A stretch of 64,000 nt of DNA from Burkholderia sp. Leaf177 (GCF_001424345.1 NZ_LMPF01000005.1:49507-113506), one strand, 5' to 3'; counted from the stretch's first letter, positions 1 to 10,579 are shown. The notes: generated from the letters alone by a model not told the origin. Numbers and translations: made by a program.

Positions 1-646
1 GCGTGATGTCCTTGATGTCCTTGCCGAAATAAACCCGGGCGGCGCTTGCGAAACCGTACGCGCGCTGTCCCAGGTAAATCTGGTTCATATAGACCTCGAG
101 AATCTGGTCTTTTGTCAGGGCGCGCTCGATCTTGTACGCGAGCAGCATCTCGTAAATCTTGCGAGTGTAGGTCTTTTCGCTCGACAGGAAGAAATTGCGC
201 GCGACCTGCATGGTGATCGTGCTCGCGCCTTGCGATGCATGGCCGTTTGTCAACGCAACCGTGCCGGCACGCAGGATGCCGGTCAGGTCGACGCCGCCGT
301 GATCGTAGAAACGGGCGTCCTCGATGGCGAGTACCGCCTTTTTAAGATAATCCGGCACGTCCTGGATGCGCACGACGCTGCGCCGTTCCTCGCCGAACTC
401 TCCGATCAGCACGTGATCCGCGGTGTACACCCGCAGCGGCACTTTCGGACGATAGTCGGTGAGCGCATCGAGCGACGGCAGGTTCGGCTGCGCTACAACG
501 AGCGCGTAACCGAGCACGAGTACCGCGCTGGCGATCAATCCGAAAATACAGATCATCAGCCCGAGCAGAAGCCTGATCCAGAGCGGACGACGCTTGCCAG
601 GTTCGGACTGACGGGACGGCGGGGACGACGGAGACTGAGATTGCAT
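1..646 (-). CDS. mrcA: Penicillin-binding protein 1A, 5' part (cut by window edge)
   Basis: Bifunctional class A PBP that polymerises and cross-links peptidoglycan from the inner membrane. Only the first ~215 residues are here; the gene runs off the left edge. After a Ser/Pro/Arg-rich cytoplasmic tail (residues 1-23) comes one membrane segment (about 24-48), then the start of the GT51 glycosyltransferase domain. Visible GT51 motifs are EDARFYDHGG, GASTITMQVARN and RKIYEMLLAYKIER. The ATG at 646 is the only good start ahead of the tail. It is divergent from the pilM cluster, as mrcA is from hofM in E. coli. The usual name in Burkholderia is ponA or mrcA. The transpeptidase half cannot be seen. 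Confidence 0.93.
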   Translation of the reverse strand, partial: MQSQSPSSPPSRQSEPGKRRPLWIRLLLGLMICIFGLIASAVLVLGYALVVAQPNLPSLDALTDYRPKVPLRVYTADHVLIGEFGEERRSVVRIQDVPDYLKKAVLAIEDARFYDHGGVDLTGILRAGTVALTNGHASQGASTITMQVARNFFLSSEKTYTRKIYEMLLAYKIERALTKDQILEVYMNQIYLGQRAYGFASAARVYFGKDIKDIT

Positions 647-947
647 GGCACCACCAAAAAACGGTCCCGCGATTATAGCCGCCCGACTTTGCGGCTTTCG
701 CCCGGCTTACTCGGCTGTTGCGCGGAGGTCTCGGAAGCGTTGATTTTGTTGGAATAAGCGTTGACTGAATGACGAAGTCTAACGTTTGCGACGCGTGTAT
801 CGGAGCCGTAATGCCGCCGTTTGCAGACACTTAATGCCTTTACGTTAGCCATTTGGCTGAATGGTGACAACCGCTCTTGCTGCTCACAATTCTGTCATTG
901 CCAGTGCCCGAACAGTTCGGCGCGCGGCCGGACAAGTGAGGTAGAGC
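647..947. promoter_or_regulatory. Divergent intergenic region mrcA / pilM
   Basis: This 301-base gap must hold the minus-strand promoter of mrcA and the plus-strand promoter of the pilMNOQ-aroKB run. I see no convincing sigma-70 pair, RNA gene or repeat. The purine-rich stretch just before the pilM ATG is a plausible ribosome binding site. Confidence 0.4.
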
Positions 948-1937
948 ATGGGTACGCAAGCGGCATTGCGTGGATCGGTTTTGACGGTGACGCGGCGGTT
1001 CGCGGCGGGTATCGACGTGAGCGAGCGGGCCGTTCGATTGGCGGTCGTCAGCAAGCGGCTGCAGGCAAACCGGCCGGTTTGTGTCGAGCGGCTGGAGGAA
1101 GTCTTGTTGCCAAGGGGCGCTGTGGTTAGTGGCGATTTTATCGATCGCGCCATTATTTCAGCGGCGTTGCGCGAGGCGTTTTCGCGGCTGCCGGCGCGGG
1201 GCGCCCTGCGCTCGCTTCGGTGCGCCATGGCGTTGCCTGCTTCGGCGACGCTCACTACGCGCGTATTGCTCGACAAGCTGACGAACGAGCGGCAGAAGCC
1301 CGGGCGCGATCCGCGGGGCGTGCTCGAACCGGCAGTTCTGGCCGAGGCCGAGCGCCTGGCGGGTATCGAACGTGGCGCGCTGTCCGTGGATTGGGCAATT
1401 TATGAACGCGATGACGGCTGTACCGAGGTTTCGATTGCCGCCACTGCGCGCCAATACGTGGAGTCGCGCGTGGAGGCGGCGGCGGGCGCCGATATTGTGC
1501 TGAGCGCAATCGATGGCGAGCCCGGCGCCGCGTTGCGCGCGTTGTGTTATTCGGCTGCTATGGAGATCGATCGGGAGGAGCGTTTTATCGCGTGCTGGGT
1601 TGAAAGTTCGGGGCTGCATGCGTGGGTTGTCGGCGAAGACGGCGTTGAGAACGAGATGCGATATCCGTCGCCGGAATACTCGAGCGCGATCGAGGCGTTG
1701 ACGGATCTTGTCGGCAGTGGGCCGCGCGTGAACTGGATTTACATAGGCGGCGATATCGAGCTGCTGCAGCGAGCGGGGGTATCGACGCAAATGCTCGTCG
1801 CCGCGTTCGGGTGCCCCGTCATGCCGTTCGAATGCGCGCCGTTTTGCAATGGCGCGCAACGCGTGGACGAACGCCTCGCACATTCACCTTTGTTTGCCGT
1901 TGCGCTAGGCCTTGCGCTGCGCGAGGTCATGCCATGA
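948..1937 (+). CDS. pilM: PilM/HofM-like actin-fold pilus assembly ATPase
   Basis: Likely cytoplasmic actin-like protein of a type IV pilus or DNA-uptake machine, which binds the N-terminal tail of PilN and links the inner-membrane complex to the motor. The 329-residue protein opens with the phosphate-1 type loop AAGIDVSERAVRLAVV (about residues 19-34), typical of PilM/FtsA-fold proteins. Overall similarity to textbook PilM is low, closer to HofM-type proteins. It heads a run pilM-pilN-pilOP-pilQ-aroK-aroB; its TGA overlaps the pilN ATG (ATGA), implying coupled translation. Position next to mrcA and aroK supports the call. Pilus versus competence role cannot be told from sequence. Confidence 0.8.
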   Translation: MGTQAALRGSVLTVTRRFAAGIDVSERAVRLAVVSKRLQANRPVCVERLEEVLLPRGAVVSGDFIDRAIISAALREAFSRLPARGALRSLRCAMALPASATLTTRVLLDKLTNERQKPGRDPRGVLEPAVLAEAERLAGIERGALSVDWAIYERDDGCTEVSIAATARQYVESRVEAAAGADIVLSAIDGEPGAALRALCYSAAMEIDREERFIACWVESSGLHAWVVGEDGVENEMRYPSPEYSSAIEALTDLVGSGPRVNWIYIGGDIELLQRAGVSTQMLVAAFGCPVMPFECAPFCNGAQRVDERLAHSPLFAVALGLALREVMP

Positions 1938-2635
1938 GCGCAGTCGCATTGCATGCTTTCAATTTGCTGCCGTATCGGCCGGGTGCACGGCGTCGGGCGC
2001 GCAATCGCGCGCTGGCGCTGCTCGCCGGTGCGAGCGTTGCGGGATGCGGCGCGGTCGGCGCCGTTGCCGGTTGGGATGCGCTGACGCGCGCTCGGCTGGA
2101 GGAACATCGTGCTGTGCTTGATCAGGCGCTTACCAGGTTGAACGGGCCTTTGGCAGAGCACACGCGTCTGGTCGAGCAGGAAGCGTCGCGGCGGCGCGCC
2201 GAAAGTGCCGCTGTGCCGATCGCCGAGCCACGTGCGTGGTTTCTCGGTTTGCTCGATGCGCTGGCGCAAGGCGCGTCGCAGGGAAACGTGAGTTTGCAGC
2301 GCGTCACGCAACGCTCGAGCGAGGTAGAGCTTGCCGCAAGCGCGCCGGATTCCCAGGCGGCTGCAGCTTGGCTAAAGGCGCTTGAAGATGTGCCGGGTGT
2401 GCGGGCTGTCGAGATTATCGATATGCGCCGGCGAGTGACTGCAGTGCGGTCGCCGTCAGTAAAAGACCTGCGGGCAGCTTCGGCGGGCATGCAGGACAAG
2501 TCTGGCGGGTATGACTTCATCGCGGTGGTTCGATGGACCGACGGCATTGCCAGCGCGAAGAACGCGAAGGAGCTCAAGGTTGGCAAGCGCGGGCTTTCTT
2601 CGTCTAAATCTGCGGCCCGGAGAGACGCGCGATGA
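1934..2635 (+). CDS. pilN: PilN/HofN-like inner-membrane assembly protein
   Basis: Bitopic inner-membrane protein of the type IV pilus alignment complex. It carries the PilN signature NLLPYRP at residues 10-16, the segment that docks into PilM. A basic stretch and one membrane helix (about 27-46) follow, then a periplasmic domain of roughly 185 residues with a coiled-coil-like start. The ATG at 1934 overlaps the pilM stop by four bases. In-frame upstream codons exist but lie inside pilM and would place non-PilN sequence before the signature, so 1934 is preferred. Its last bases overlap the next start, so translation is probably coupled across the cluster. Confidence 0.82.
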   Translation: MSAVALHAFNLLPYRPGARRRARNRALALLAGASVAGCGAVGAVAGWDALTRARLEEHRAVLDQALTRLNGPLAEHTRLVEQEASRRRAESAAVPIAEPRAWFLGLLDALAQGASQGNVSLQRVTQRSSEVELAASAPDSQAAAAWLKALEDVPGVRAVEIIDMRRRVTAVRSPSVKDLRAASAGMQDKSGGYDFIAVVRWTDGIASAKNAKELKVGKRGLSSSKSAARRDAR

Positions 2636-3486
2636 AAACGCCACATGTACTTCAGCGCGCAAGTATTTTCGCACTGCTGGCCGAGCCTCTCGATGCCTGG
2701 AGCAACTGCAGGATTGCAGTGACAGGCGTTGCCGTGGGCGCTCTGGTGTTTGCATCGGGTGTTGCGTTATGGCGCTCGTCCGATCTGAGCGGCACGCAAG
2801 CAAGCCGTTCGGCGCTTGCCGATGTCCAGCATCGGCTTGATCGCGCTCGCGCCGTGGCCGGCGAACTGCCCGCCATGCGCACGCGGCTCGGACGTGACGC
2901 GAGTCCGTTGCGCTGGACCATCGCCGACGCGCTTCACGAAATCACTGCGCTCGCCGCTCAAAGCGGATTGCGGATCGGGGCAGTGGAGCCATCGGTCCAA
3001 AAGGGCGAGGGCATCGAAATCGAGCGGCCGTTGCGGTTTCGCGCGGAAGGTTCGTTCGGCGAGATCCGGCGCTTCATGGATGCGCTCGAGGGATTGCCGC
3101 GTCTGGTCGTTCCCGCCGATGTGCAAATGAAGCGAGATCCTTTGGTCAGTAATTCGCTTGGACTCGACGCGACGCTGCGGGTATTCGAGACGTTGCCGGC
3201 AGTATCGCGTCCGGAGCCATCGCGGCGGGACGCATTCGCGATCGATCCATTCGGCGTGAAAAACGGCGCCGGCACTGGCGAAGCTGGCGAGATGCTTCTC
3301 GTCGGCACTTTGCGAAGCCAGAGTCGATCGATGGCGCTGCTGGAAACCGCGGCGGGCGTTGCTGGATTTGCACCGGGTCAAACGGTCGGCGAGGAGCAGG
3401 TTGGCCGCGTTCGTGCGCGATCAATCGAATTGCGTCGTGGCGATGGCGCTGTGCGGACGATTGGTTTTGTCGAGGATCGGCCATGA
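2632..3486 (+). CDS. pilO: PilO-like protein fused to a PilP-like C-terminal domain
   Basis: Inner-membrane alignment protein of the pilus/DNA-uptake complex. Residues 1-26 are cytoplasmic, 27-46 a membrane helix, and 50-190 a PilO-type coiled coil plus ferredoxin-like periplasmic domain. The remainder looks like PilP: IDPFG at 204-208, then LVGTL at 223-227 and a beta-rich stretch ending in a QVGRVRARSIEL-type segment, as in the PilP homology domain that binds the secretin. The length, 284 residues, is well above the ~200 of ordinary PilO. No separate pilP lies before pilQ, so the fusion would replace it and lose the usual PilP lipoprotein anchor. The domain split is by eye. Confidence 0.72.
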   Translation: MKTPHVLQRASIFALLAEPLDAWSNCRIAVTGVAVGALVFASGVALWRSSDLSGTQASRSALADVQHRLDRARAVAGELPAMRTRLGRDASPLRWTIADALHEITALAAQSGLRIGAVEPSVQKGEGIEIERPLRFRAEGSFGEIRRFMDALEGLPRLVVPADVQMKRDPLVSNSLGLDATLRVFETLPAVSRPEPSRRDAFAIDPFGVKNGAGTGEAGEMLLVGTLRSQSRSMALLETAAGVAGFAPGQTVGEEQVGRVRARSIELRRGDGAVRTIGFVEDRP

Positions 3487-5078
3487 GCTGTGTACGTTTC
3501 ATGGCTCGGCGGAATCGAGCGGCGCTTTGGCGGACGACGACGGTACGTTGTGTCGTCGCTATTTTGATGCTGCAGGCTTTCGGCGTTGGTGCAGCCATTC
3601 CGCCCTTGCCACCTTTGCCGGCGAACCTCCCGCTGACGCTGCCTACTGATCAGTTTGCGGAAAACACATCGGTGGAAGTTCCGACGCAATCGGCGGCCGA
3701 GCCGTCCGGGGACGATGGCGGCTGGCTCGCGCCGGTGATAGCTCCCGCACCCGCCGCACCCGCTGCAACCATCGACGCCGCCCCGCCACTGGAAGGTCCG
3801 CCCACGCCGTTGCCGCCTGTTCAGCGCATGAGCCGCAGCGCGCCCGGTGCTTCGAGCGCGGCGAACGACGACGGCAAGCCGATCTCGCTGAATCTGAAAA
3901 ACGCGGACCTGAGCGCCGTGCTTCAAACGTTCGCGAAGTTTTCGGGCGTGAACATCGTGGCGAGCGACAAGATTCGCGGACAGGTATCGATCAATCTCGT
4001 CGATGTCCCGTGGCGGCGCGCGTTCGACACGCTTCTCGACGTCCACGGCCTCGCCATGGAACGGCACGGCGACGTGATCTGGGTCGCGCCACTGACCGAG
4101 TTGGCAGCGCGCGAGCGCCTTCGCTACGAGGCTCATGCGCGTGCCGCCGACCTTGAGCCGCTCGGCAGCCGCACATTCGTGCTGCGCTACCCGCGCGCCG
4201 ACGACGTAAGAAAATTGCTCACTGGCTCGGGCAGCCAGCGAGTGTTGTCGAAGCGCGGTTCCGTCATGGCAGACGCCCGCACGAACCTGCTCTTCGTCAC
4301 TGACCTCGAAGCGCGCGTCGCGCAGATTGCGGAGTTGATCGCGCGGATCGACCAGCCGACGCCGCAAGTGATGATCGAGGCGCGCATCGTGGAAGGCGAT
4401 ACCGGCTTTTCGCGCAATCTCGGCGTGAAGCTGTCGATGACACCCACGGGCGAGGGCACCGCGCGTGGCCTCGTGGCGGGCCCGGACGGCGCGGTGCTTG
4501 ATCTGTCGGCGCGGCCCATCGGCGGATTCGATGCAGCGACGGCGGGCCTCACGCTCTTCGCCGCGCAGGCGACGCGGCTGCTGAATGTCGAGCTGAGCGC
4601 GCTCGAAGCAGAAGGGCGCGGCGAGATCGTGTCGAGTCCGCGCGTGGTCACGGCCGACCGCGTGAAGGCGATTGTCGAGCAGGGCACGGAATTGCCGTAT
4701 CAGGCGAAGGTCGGAAACGGCGTTTCGGGCGTGCAGTTCCGCCGCGCCGCGCTAAAACTGGAGGTCGAGCCGCAAATTACGCCGCATGGGCATGTGATCC
4801 TGGACCTGGATGTATCGAAGGACAGTGTTGGCGAGCAGACCGCCGCGGGTCCGGCGATCAACACGAAACACGTCCAGACGCGCGTGGAAGTGGAAGACGG
4901 CGGCACGGTGGCGATTGGCGGGATATATTCGAGCGACGAGCGCGATGACGTTACCCGCGTTCCGCTACTCGGTAAAATTCCGGGATTGGGCTGGCTTTTT
5001 CGTCACTCCGCGCGCCGCAATTCGCGCAGCGAACTGGTCATTTTCATCACCCCACATATCGTCCCGGCGCGCTTGTGA
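3483..5078 (+). CDS. pilQ: PilQ/HofQ-like outer-membrane secretin (short form)
   Basis: Forms the outer-membrane ring through which a type IV pilus or incoming DNA passes. Signal peptide (about 1-38), a Pro/Ala-rich linker to about 125, a secretin/TonB short N-terminal domain starting near [16 protein letters not shown] (132-147), an N-domain with the [15 protein letters not shown] signature, then the conserved secretin domain ending [14 protein letters not shown]. At 531 residues it lacks room for the AMIN domains of long PilQ proteins and is nearer HofQ/ComE in build. The start overlaps the upstream stop (ATGA). The gene is followed after about 130 bases by aroK, as in gamma-proteobacterial hof clusters. 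Confidence 0.9.
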   Translation: MSCVRFMARRNRAALWRTTTVRCVVAILMLQAFGVGAAIPPLPPLPANLPLTLPTDQFAENTSVEVPTQSAAEPSGDDGGWLAPVIAPAPAAPAATIDAAPPLEGPPTPLPPVQRMSRSAPGASSAANDDGKPISLNLKNADLSAVLQTFAKFSGVNIVASDKIRGQVSINLVDVPWRRAFDTLLDVHGLAMERHGDVIWVAPLTELAARERLRYEAHARAADLEPLGSRTFVLRYPRADDVRKLLTGSGSQRVLSKRGSVMADARTNLLFVTDLEARVAQIAELIARIDQPTPQVMIEARIVEGDTGFSRNLGVKLSMTPTGEGTARGLVAGPDGAVLDLSARPIGGFDAATAGLTLFAAQATRLLNVELSALEAEGRGEIVSSPRVVTADRVKAIVEQGTELPYQAKVGNGVSGVQFRRAALKLEVEPQITPHGHVILDLDVSKDSVGEQTAAGPAINTKHVQTRVEVEDGGTVAIGGIYSSDERDDVTRVPLLGKIPGLGWLFRHSARRNSRSELVIFITPHIVPARL

Positions 5079-5207
5079 AGGCCGCCGGCAAGCCTGTGGC
5101 GAGCGTTCGGCGCCCCCCTTCGGCTCGACAAAGCGGTCCTTTTGCCTTTAAGCTCCCGCACGAACGGGACCAGAATCGGGACCGGAATCAATGCAAAGGT
5201 AAGCGAG

Positions 5208-5759
5208 TTGGAAGCCGGGCAAACGAACTCGAACGTATTTTTCGTCGGACTCATGGGGGCAGGGAAGACCACCGTGGGGCGGGCGGTTGCGCGCCGTTTG
5301 CAGCGTTCGTTCATCGATTCCGACCTCGAGATCGAGGCGCGAACGGGCGCGCGCATTCCCGTGATCTGGGAAGTCGAGGGCGAAGAAGGTTTCCGGCAAC
5401 GGGAAGCGGATGTGATCGAGGAGTTGTCGCGACGCGAGAATATAGTGCTCGCGACGGGCGGCGGCGCGATCCTACGGCCGGAGAACCGCAATCATCTGAA
5501 GAGTCGCGGCCTCGTGATCTATCTGCGCGCCACGCCGCACGAACTGTGGCAGCGTACGCGGCGCGACAAAAACCGGCCGCTGCTGCAGACCGACGACCCG
5601 CGCGGCAAGCTGGAAGCGCTCTACAAGGCGCGCGATCCGCTGTATCAGGAGTGCGCGCATTTCATCGTGGAAACGGGGCGGCCGACGGTGAACAACCTCG
5701 TCAACATGGTGTTGATGCAACTGGAGATGGCCGGCATCGCCAAGCCGGCTACGTCATAA
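5208..5759 (+). CDS. aroK: Shikimate kinase
   Basis: Phosphorylates shikimate at the 3-hydroxyl with ATP in the chorismate pathway; cytoplasmic. P-loop GLMGAGKTT at residues 14-22, the shikimate-binding [10 protein letters not shown] segment, the GEEGFRQRE segment with its conserved Arg, and the GGGA loop are all present. I choose the TTG at 5208 because an AAAGG lies about eight bases upstream and the protein becomes 183 residues, normal for the family; the frame is open further upstream to 5142, also TTG. Its TAA shares a base with a possible aroB ATG at 5759, so aroK and aroB are probably coupled. Confidence 0.93.
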   Translation: MEAGQTNSNVFFVGLMGAGKTTVGRAVARRLQRSFIDSDLEIEARTGARIPVIWEVEGEEGFRQREADVIEELSRRENIVLATGGGAILRPENRNHLKSRGLVIYLRATPHELWQRTRRDKNRPLLQTDDPRGKLEALYKARDPLYQECAHFIVETGRPTVNNLVNMVLMQLEMAGIAKPATS

Positions 5760-5767
5760 TGTTGGCC

Positions 5768-6844
5768 ATGATTACCGTAAATGTCGAACTGGGCGATCGC
5801 GCCTATCCCATCCATATTGGTGCCGAACTGATTGGCCGCACGGAGCTGTATGCGCCGCATATTGCGGGGTCGTCGGTTGCGATCGTCACCAACACGACGG
5901 TCGATCCGCTTTATGGCGATGCACTGCGCGCGGCGCTTAAACCGCTCGGCAAGAAGGTCACGACCATCGTGCTTCCCGATGGCGAAGCGCACAAGAATCT
6001 CGACACGCTCAACCAGATCTTCACCGCGCTGCTGACCGAACGCGCCGACCGCAAGACCACGTTGATTGCGCTGGGCGGCGGCGTGATCGGCGACATGACC
6101 GGGTTCGCAGCGGCGAGCTACATGCGCGGGATTCCGTTTATCCAGGTGCCGACCACGCTGCTTTCGCAGGTGGATTCGTCGGTGGGCGGGAAGACCGGCA
6201 TCAACCATCCGCTCGGCAAGAACATGATCGGCGCGTTTTATCAGCCGCAGGCGGTGATCGCGGATATCAGCGTATTGCGCACGCTTGCGCCACGCGAGCT
6301 TGCAGCTGGTATTGCGGAAGTGATCAAGACCGGCGCCATCGCCGATAGCGAATTCTTCGACTGGATCGAGGCGAACACGCCCGCGCTGAACGACTGCGAC
6401 GCTACTGCGCTCGCGCATGCGGTGAAGCGCTCGTGTGAAGTGAAGGCATCGGTCGTTGCCGCCGATGAACGCGAAGGCGGCCTGCGCGCGATCCTAAACT
6501 TCGGGCATACCTTCGGTCACGCAATCGAAGCGGGACTCGGCTACGGCGAGTGGCTGCATGGCGAGGCGGTTGGAACGGGCATGGTCATGGCTGCGGATCT
6601 TTCGGTGCGGCTCGGCCGGCTCGACGAAAAATCGCGGGCGCGTCTGGTTCGCGTGATCGCGGACGCCAAGCTTCCGGTTAAGGCGCCGGCGCTGGGCGCG
6701 GATCGTTATATCGACTTGATGAAAGTCGACAAGAAGGCCGAAGCGGGCGAGATCAAGTTCATTCTGCTCAAGCGGTTCGGCGAGACCGAAATCGCAGGCG
6801 CGCCAGATGAAACCGTCCGCGCGACGCTTGCGGCCAGTATCTGA
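5768..6844 (+). CDS. aroB: 3-dehydroquinate synthase
   Basis: Converts DAHP to 3-dehydroquinate (NAD- and divalent-metal-dependent), the second step of the shikimate pathway. Shows NAD-binding [13 protein letters not shown], the substrate region [20 protein letters not shown], and the metal-site histidines in [11 protein letters not shown]. The start at 5768 gives the usual [15 protein letters not shown] opening and 358 residues; an in-frame ATG at 5759 would add three residues and overlap the aroK stop. The frame is open far upstream, but that part is an out-of-frame shadow of aroK. Follows aroK directly and is presumably cotranscribed. Confidence 0.96.
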   Translation: MITVNVELGDRAYPIHIGAELIGRTELYAPHIAGSSVAIVTNTTVDPLYGDALRAALKPLGKKVTTIVLPDGEAHKNLDTLNQIFTALLTERADRKTTLIALGGGVIGDMTGFAAASYMRGIPFIQVPTTLLSQVDSSVGGKTGINHPLGKNMIGAFYQPQAVIADISVLRTLAPRELAAGIAEVIKTGAIADSEFFDWIEANTPALNDCDATALAHAVKRSCEVKASVVAADEREGGLRAILNFGHTFGHAIEAGLGYGEWLHGEAVGTGMVMAADLSVRLGRLDEKSRARLVRVIADAKLPVKAPALGADRYIDLMKVDKKAEAGEIKFILLKRFGETEIAGAPDETVRATLAASI

Positions 6845-7056
6845 GCGACAGCGTTCAGCGCAATCTCCCGGGTAAAGCTGCACCGGCTTCCCGGCGCCGC
6901 GTAAGCTTCAGGCGCGGGTTTCAAAAAGAACAAAGAATCAACGAACAAAAGGACAAGAGGTCAACTCGCGCCAATGGCCGCTGACCGGACGCGGTGAAAG
7001 CTGCGTTCCAGCGTAGCCGTTGCCGGGCAGAACAGAACGACGATTCGGAGCAGCCG

Positions 7057-8283
7057 GTGAGCGACAAGACATTGCAGGTTTCCAGCATCACACCGAAGCC
7101 GTTCGCACTCGAGGCGCATCTCGCGCCGTTTGCGGCGCATTCCGCCCAATCTCGCGGCCGCCGTTTCGAAGAAAAAGCGCCGGCCGCGCGCACCGAATTT
7201 CAGCGCGACCGCGATCGCATCGTCCATTCGACTGCATTTCGGCGGCTCGAATACAAGACGCAGGTTTTCGTGAACCACGAAGGCGACCTGTTCCGCACAC
7301 GCCTGACTCATAGCCTGGAAGTCGCGCAGATCGCGCGGTCTGTCGCACGCAATCTGCGCGTGAACGAGGATCTGGTCGAAGCCATTTCGCTTGCGCACGA
7401 TCTCGGCCATACGCCGTTCGGCCATGCCGGACAGGACGCGCTCAACGAATGCATGAGCGAGCACGGCGGTTTCGAACACAACCTGCAAAGCCTTGTGGTT
7501 GTCGATGAACTCGAAGAGCACTATGGCGCATTCGACGGACTCAACCTCTGCTTCGAAACGCGCGAAGGCATTCTCAAACATTGTTCGCGCGAAAACGCAT
7601 TGAAGCTCGGCGAACTGGGCGAGCGCTTCCTGAACCGCAAGCAGCCATCCATTGAAGCGCAGATCGCGAATGTCGCCGACGAAATCGCCTACAACAATCA
7701 CGATGTCGACGACGGCCTGCGTTCTGGCCTGATCACACTCGACCAGCTCGCCAACGTCGCGCTGTGGCAGACGCATTACGAAACGGCGCGTGCCGAATAC
7801 CCGGACATCGAGGGGCGCAGGCTGATTCACGAGACTATCCGGCGGATTATCAATACGCTGATCGTGGATCTGATCGAGGCGACGAACGAGAATCTCGCGC
7901 GGGTCAATCCGCAATCCGTGGATGACGTGCGCAACGCGCCCGCTCTCGTTGCGCACGGACCGGCCGTCGCGGCCCAGGCCACCGAGCTCAAGCGTTTCCT
8001 GTACAAGAATCTCTATCGCCATTATCGCGTGATGCGCATGGCCAACAAGGCGCAGCGCGTGATCACCGGCCTCTTCAAGGCGTTCATCGACGACCCGCGC
8101 CTGTTGCCGCCCGACTACCAGGCGCGCGCGCCGGTCGCGGAGGAATCGGCGAACGATAATCACTCCGCCGCTTCCGCCGGAAACACTACGCAGGCAAGGC
8201 TGATCGCGCATTACATCGCGGGAATGACAGACCGGTACGCGCTAAAAGAATACGGACGTCTGTTCGTCATCGACGACAACTAG
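7057..8283 (+). CDS. dgt: dGTPase-like HD-domain triphosphohydrolase
   Basis: Likely hydrolyses deoxynucleoside triphosphates to nucleoside plus tripolyphosphate. The HD-domain metal ligands are visible: [12 protein letters not shown], then [14 protein letters not shown], and a later Asp in [16 protein letters not shown]. The GTG at 7057 is chosen because CGGAG ends seven bases before it; an earlier in-frame start at 6994 gives a poor, unconserved N-terminus. The 408-residue product fits the short dGTPase-like subfamily rather than the 505-residue E. coli Dgt, so substrate range is uncertain. Gene order aroK-aroB-dgt is familiar from Burkholderia. A strong terminator follows at 8296. Confidence 0.9.
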   Translation: MSDKTLQVSSITPKPFALEAHLAPFAAHSAQSRGRRFEEKAPAARTEFQRDRDRIVHSTAFRRLEYKTQVFVNHEGDLFRTRLTHSLEVAQIARSVARNLRVNEDLVEAISLAHDLGHTPFGHAGQDALNECMSEHGGFEHNLQSLVVVDELEEHYGAFDGLNLCFETREGILKHCSRENALKLGELGERFLNRKQPSIEAQIANVADEIAYNNHDVDDGLRSGLITLDQLANVALWQTHYETARAEYPDIEGRRLIHETIRRIINTLIVDLIEATNENLARVNPQSVDDVRNAPALVAHGPAVAAQATELKRFLYKNLYRHYRVMRMANKAQRVITGLFKAFIDDPRLLPPDYQARAPVAEESANDNHSAASAGNTTQARLIAHYIAGMTDRYALKEYGRLFVIDDN

Positions 8284-8295
8284 AATCGCGCGTTC

Positions 8296-8317
8296 AGGGA
8301 TTTTCGAATCCCTTTTT
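8296..8317 (+). terminator. Rho-independent terminator after dgt
   Basis: Perfect seven-base stem (AGGGATT / AATCCCT) closed by a TTCG tetraloop and followed by five T residues. It lies 13 bases after the dgt stop and about 45 bases before ugpB, separating dgt from the ugp operon. Confidence 0.85.
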
Positions 8318-8362
8318 CGCGAGAAACACGCAAATTCCACCGGGTTCAAGGAGACGTTACTC

Positions 8363-9685
8363 ATGAGTAGTCGCAAGCTGCTGGTCAGCTCCATTTCCCT
8401 CGCCGCCGCGCTCACGTTTGGCGCAAGCCAGGCGCAGGCTGCAACCGAAATCCAGTTCTGGCATGCAATGGAATCCGCGCTCGGCGAGCGTGTGAACGAC
8501 ATCGCGAACGACTTCAACAAGTCGCAAAGCGACTACAAGATCGTGCCGGTTTTCAAGGGCAGCTACGACCAGACGCTGGCGGCGGGCATTGCGGCGTATC
8601 GCAGCGGCAACGCTCCGGCCATCCTGCAGGTTTATGAAGTCGGCACGGCCACGATGATCCAGGCCAAGAAAGCCGTGATCCCCGTCTCCGATGTTTTCAA
8701 GCAAGCCGGTGTTCCGCTCGACGAAAAGGCGTTCGTGCCGACCATCGCGAGTTATTACAGCGACTCGAAAACCGGCCATCTGATTTCGATGCCGTTCAAC
8801 AGCTCCACGCCCGTGCTGTACTACAACAAGGACGCGTTCAAGAAAGCGGGCATCGATCCAACGCATCCGCCGAAAACCTGGGGCGAACTCGAAGCCGATT
8901 CCAAGAAGCTGAAAGCGGCCGGCATGTGCGGGTATTCGTCGGGCTGGCAAAGCTGGATTCAGCTGGAGAACTACAGCGCGTGGCACGGTGTGCCGTTTGC
9001 GTCGAAGAACAATGGTTTCGATGGTTCCGACGCCGTGCTCGAATTCAACAAGCCGCTGCAGGTCGCGCACATCCAGTTCCTGCAGAACATGGCGAAGGAC
9101 GGCACGTTCACGTACGTTGGCCGCAAGGACGAAGCGGTATCGAAGTTCTATAGCGGCGATTGCGGCATTGTGACGAACTCGTCGGGCTCGCTCGCCAACA
9201 TCAAGAAATATGCGAAGTTCAGCTTCGGCACGGGCATGATGCCCTACGACGAAAGCGTGAAGGGCGCACCGCAGAACGCGATCATTGGCGGCGCGAGCCT
9301 TTGGGTGCTGTCGGGCAAGGACGCGGCAACGTACAAGGGCGTCGCGAAGTTCCTCGCGTACTTGACGTCGCCGGCGGTTGCGGCGAAATGGCATCAGGAC
9401 ACAGGTTATCTGCCGGTTACCACAGCCGCGTATGAATTGACGCAAAAGCAGGGTTTCTACGACAAGAATCCCGGCTCCGATACCGCCATCAAGCAGATGC
9501 TGAACAAGCCGCCGCTGCCGTTCACGAAGGGCTTGCGTCTGGGCAACATGCCGCAAATCCGCACGATCGTCGACGAAGAGCTCGAACAAGTGTGGGCGCA
9601 AAAGAAGACGCCGAAAGAAGCGCTGGATTCAGCCGCATCGCGCGGCGACGATCTGCTGCGCCGCTTCGAAAAAGCGGGAAGCTAA
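8363..9685 (+). CDS. ugpB: Glycerol-3-phosphate ABC transporter, periplasmic binding protein
   Basis: Periplasmic receptor that captures sn-glycerol-3-phosphate and glycerophosphodiesters for UgpAEC. A clear Sec signal peptide ends at about residue 26 (ASQAQA), followed by [19 protein letters not shown], typical of UgpB. The 440-residue length is normal. A GGAGACG ribosome binding site precedes the ATG. First gene of ugpB-A-E-(monooxygenase)-C-Q, with ugpA nine bases downstream. In enteric bacteria ugp is PhoB-controlled; I could not see a convincing Pho box in the short gap after the dgt terminator. Confidence 0.95.
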   Translation: MSSRKLLVSSISLAAALTFGASQAQAATEIQFWHAMESALGERVNDIANDFNKSQSDYKIVPVFKGSYDQTLAAGIAAYRSGNAPAILQVYEVGTATMIQAKKAVIPVSDVFKQAGVPLDEKAFVPTIASYYSDSKTGHLISMPFNSSTPVLYYNKDAFKKAGIDPTHPPKTWGELEADSKKLKAAGMCGYSSGWQSWIQLENYSAWHGVPFASKNNGFDGSDAVLEFNKPLQVAHIQFLQNMAKDGTFTYVGRKDEAVSKFYSGDCGIVTNSSGSLANIKKYAKFSFGTGMMPYDESVKGAPQNAIIGGASLWVLSGKDAATYKGVAKFLAYLTSPAVAAKWHQDTGYLPVTTAAYELTQKQGFYDKNPGSDTAIKQMLNKPPLPFTKGLRLGNMPQIRTIVDEELEQVWAQKKTPKEALDSAASRGDDLLRRFEKAGS

Positions 9686-9694
9686 GAGCGCGCC

Positions 9695-10579
9695 ATGGAG
9701 AAACGATCGCGGTTCAATACGAGCCTGCTGCCTTATCTGCTGGTCGCGCCGCAGCTCGCGATCACCGCGCTCTTTTTTCTGTGGCCGGCGGGCGAGGCGC
9801 TGTGGCAGGCCACGCAAACGCAGGACGCGTTTGGGACATCGAGTGAGTTTGTCGGTTTGGCGAACTTCAAGCAGATCTTCACCGATCCGCTTTACCTCTC
9901 TTCGTTCAACACGACGATCATCTTCTGCACGCTCGTCACCGTGTCCGGGCTTGTCATTTCGCTGTTGCTTGCAGCGTGCGCCGATCGCGTGACGCGCGGC
10001 GCCAGGACGTATCAGACGCTGTTGATCTGGCCGTACGCGGTGGCGCCTGCGATTGCAGCCGTGTTGTGGTCGTTCTTGTTCAATCCGAGTATTGGCCTGG
10101 TGACGTATGCGCTCGCGAAATACGGCATTGTCTGGAATCACGCGCTGAACGGTTCGCAAGCCATGTTTCTGGTGGTGCTGGCGTCCGTGTGGAAACAGGT
10201 GAGCTACAACTTCCTGTTTTTTTATGCCGGCTTGCAGGCCATTCCGCGATCGCTGATCGAAGCAGCAGCCATCGATGGCGCCGGTCCCGTGCGCCGCTTC
10301 TTCGGGATCGCGTTGCCGTTGTTGTCGCCGACAAGCTTCTTCCTGCTGACCGTGAATGTGGTCTACGCTTTCTTCGATACCTTCCCGGTTATCGATGCCG
10401 CAACCGGCGGCGGCCCCGCGCAGTCCACGAAGACGCTCATCTACAAGATCTTCGCCGAAGGTTTCCAGGGACTCGATATCGGCAGTTCCGGCGCGCAGTC
10501 CGTCGTGCTGATGGTGATCGTGGTGGCGTTGACCATCGTGCAATTCCGCTTTATTGAACGCCGGGTCCAGTACTCATGA
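9695..10579 (+). CDS. ugpA: Glycerol-3-phosphate ABC transporter permease UgpA
   Basis: Inner-membrane permease of the MalF type. About six membrane segments; the EAA loop that docks the ATPase is seen as [20 protein letters not shown] near residue 190. The 294-residue length matches UgpA. It pairs with UgpE, whose start overlaps its stop (ATGA at 10576), so the two permease halves are made in step. Confidence 0.95.
   Translation: MEKRSRFNTSLLPYLLVAPQLAITALFFLWPAGEALWQATQTQDAFGTSSEFVGLANFKQIFTDPLYLSSFNTTIIFCTLVTVSGLVISLLLAACADRVTRGARTYQTLLIWPYAVAPAIAAVLWSFLFNPSIGLVTYALAKYGIVWNHALNGSQAMFLVVLASVWKQVSYNFLFFYAGLQAIPRSLIEAAAIDGAGPVRRFFGIALPLLSPTSFFLLTVNVVYAFFDTFPVIDAATGGGPAQSTKTLIYKIFAEGFQGLDIGSSGAQSVVLMVIVVALTIVQFRFIERRVQYS

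Noticed and set aside
5075..5767. Long N-terminal extension of aroB
   Set aside because: The extra residues are an out-of-frame reading of aroK; AroB proteins begin near [15 protein letters not shown].
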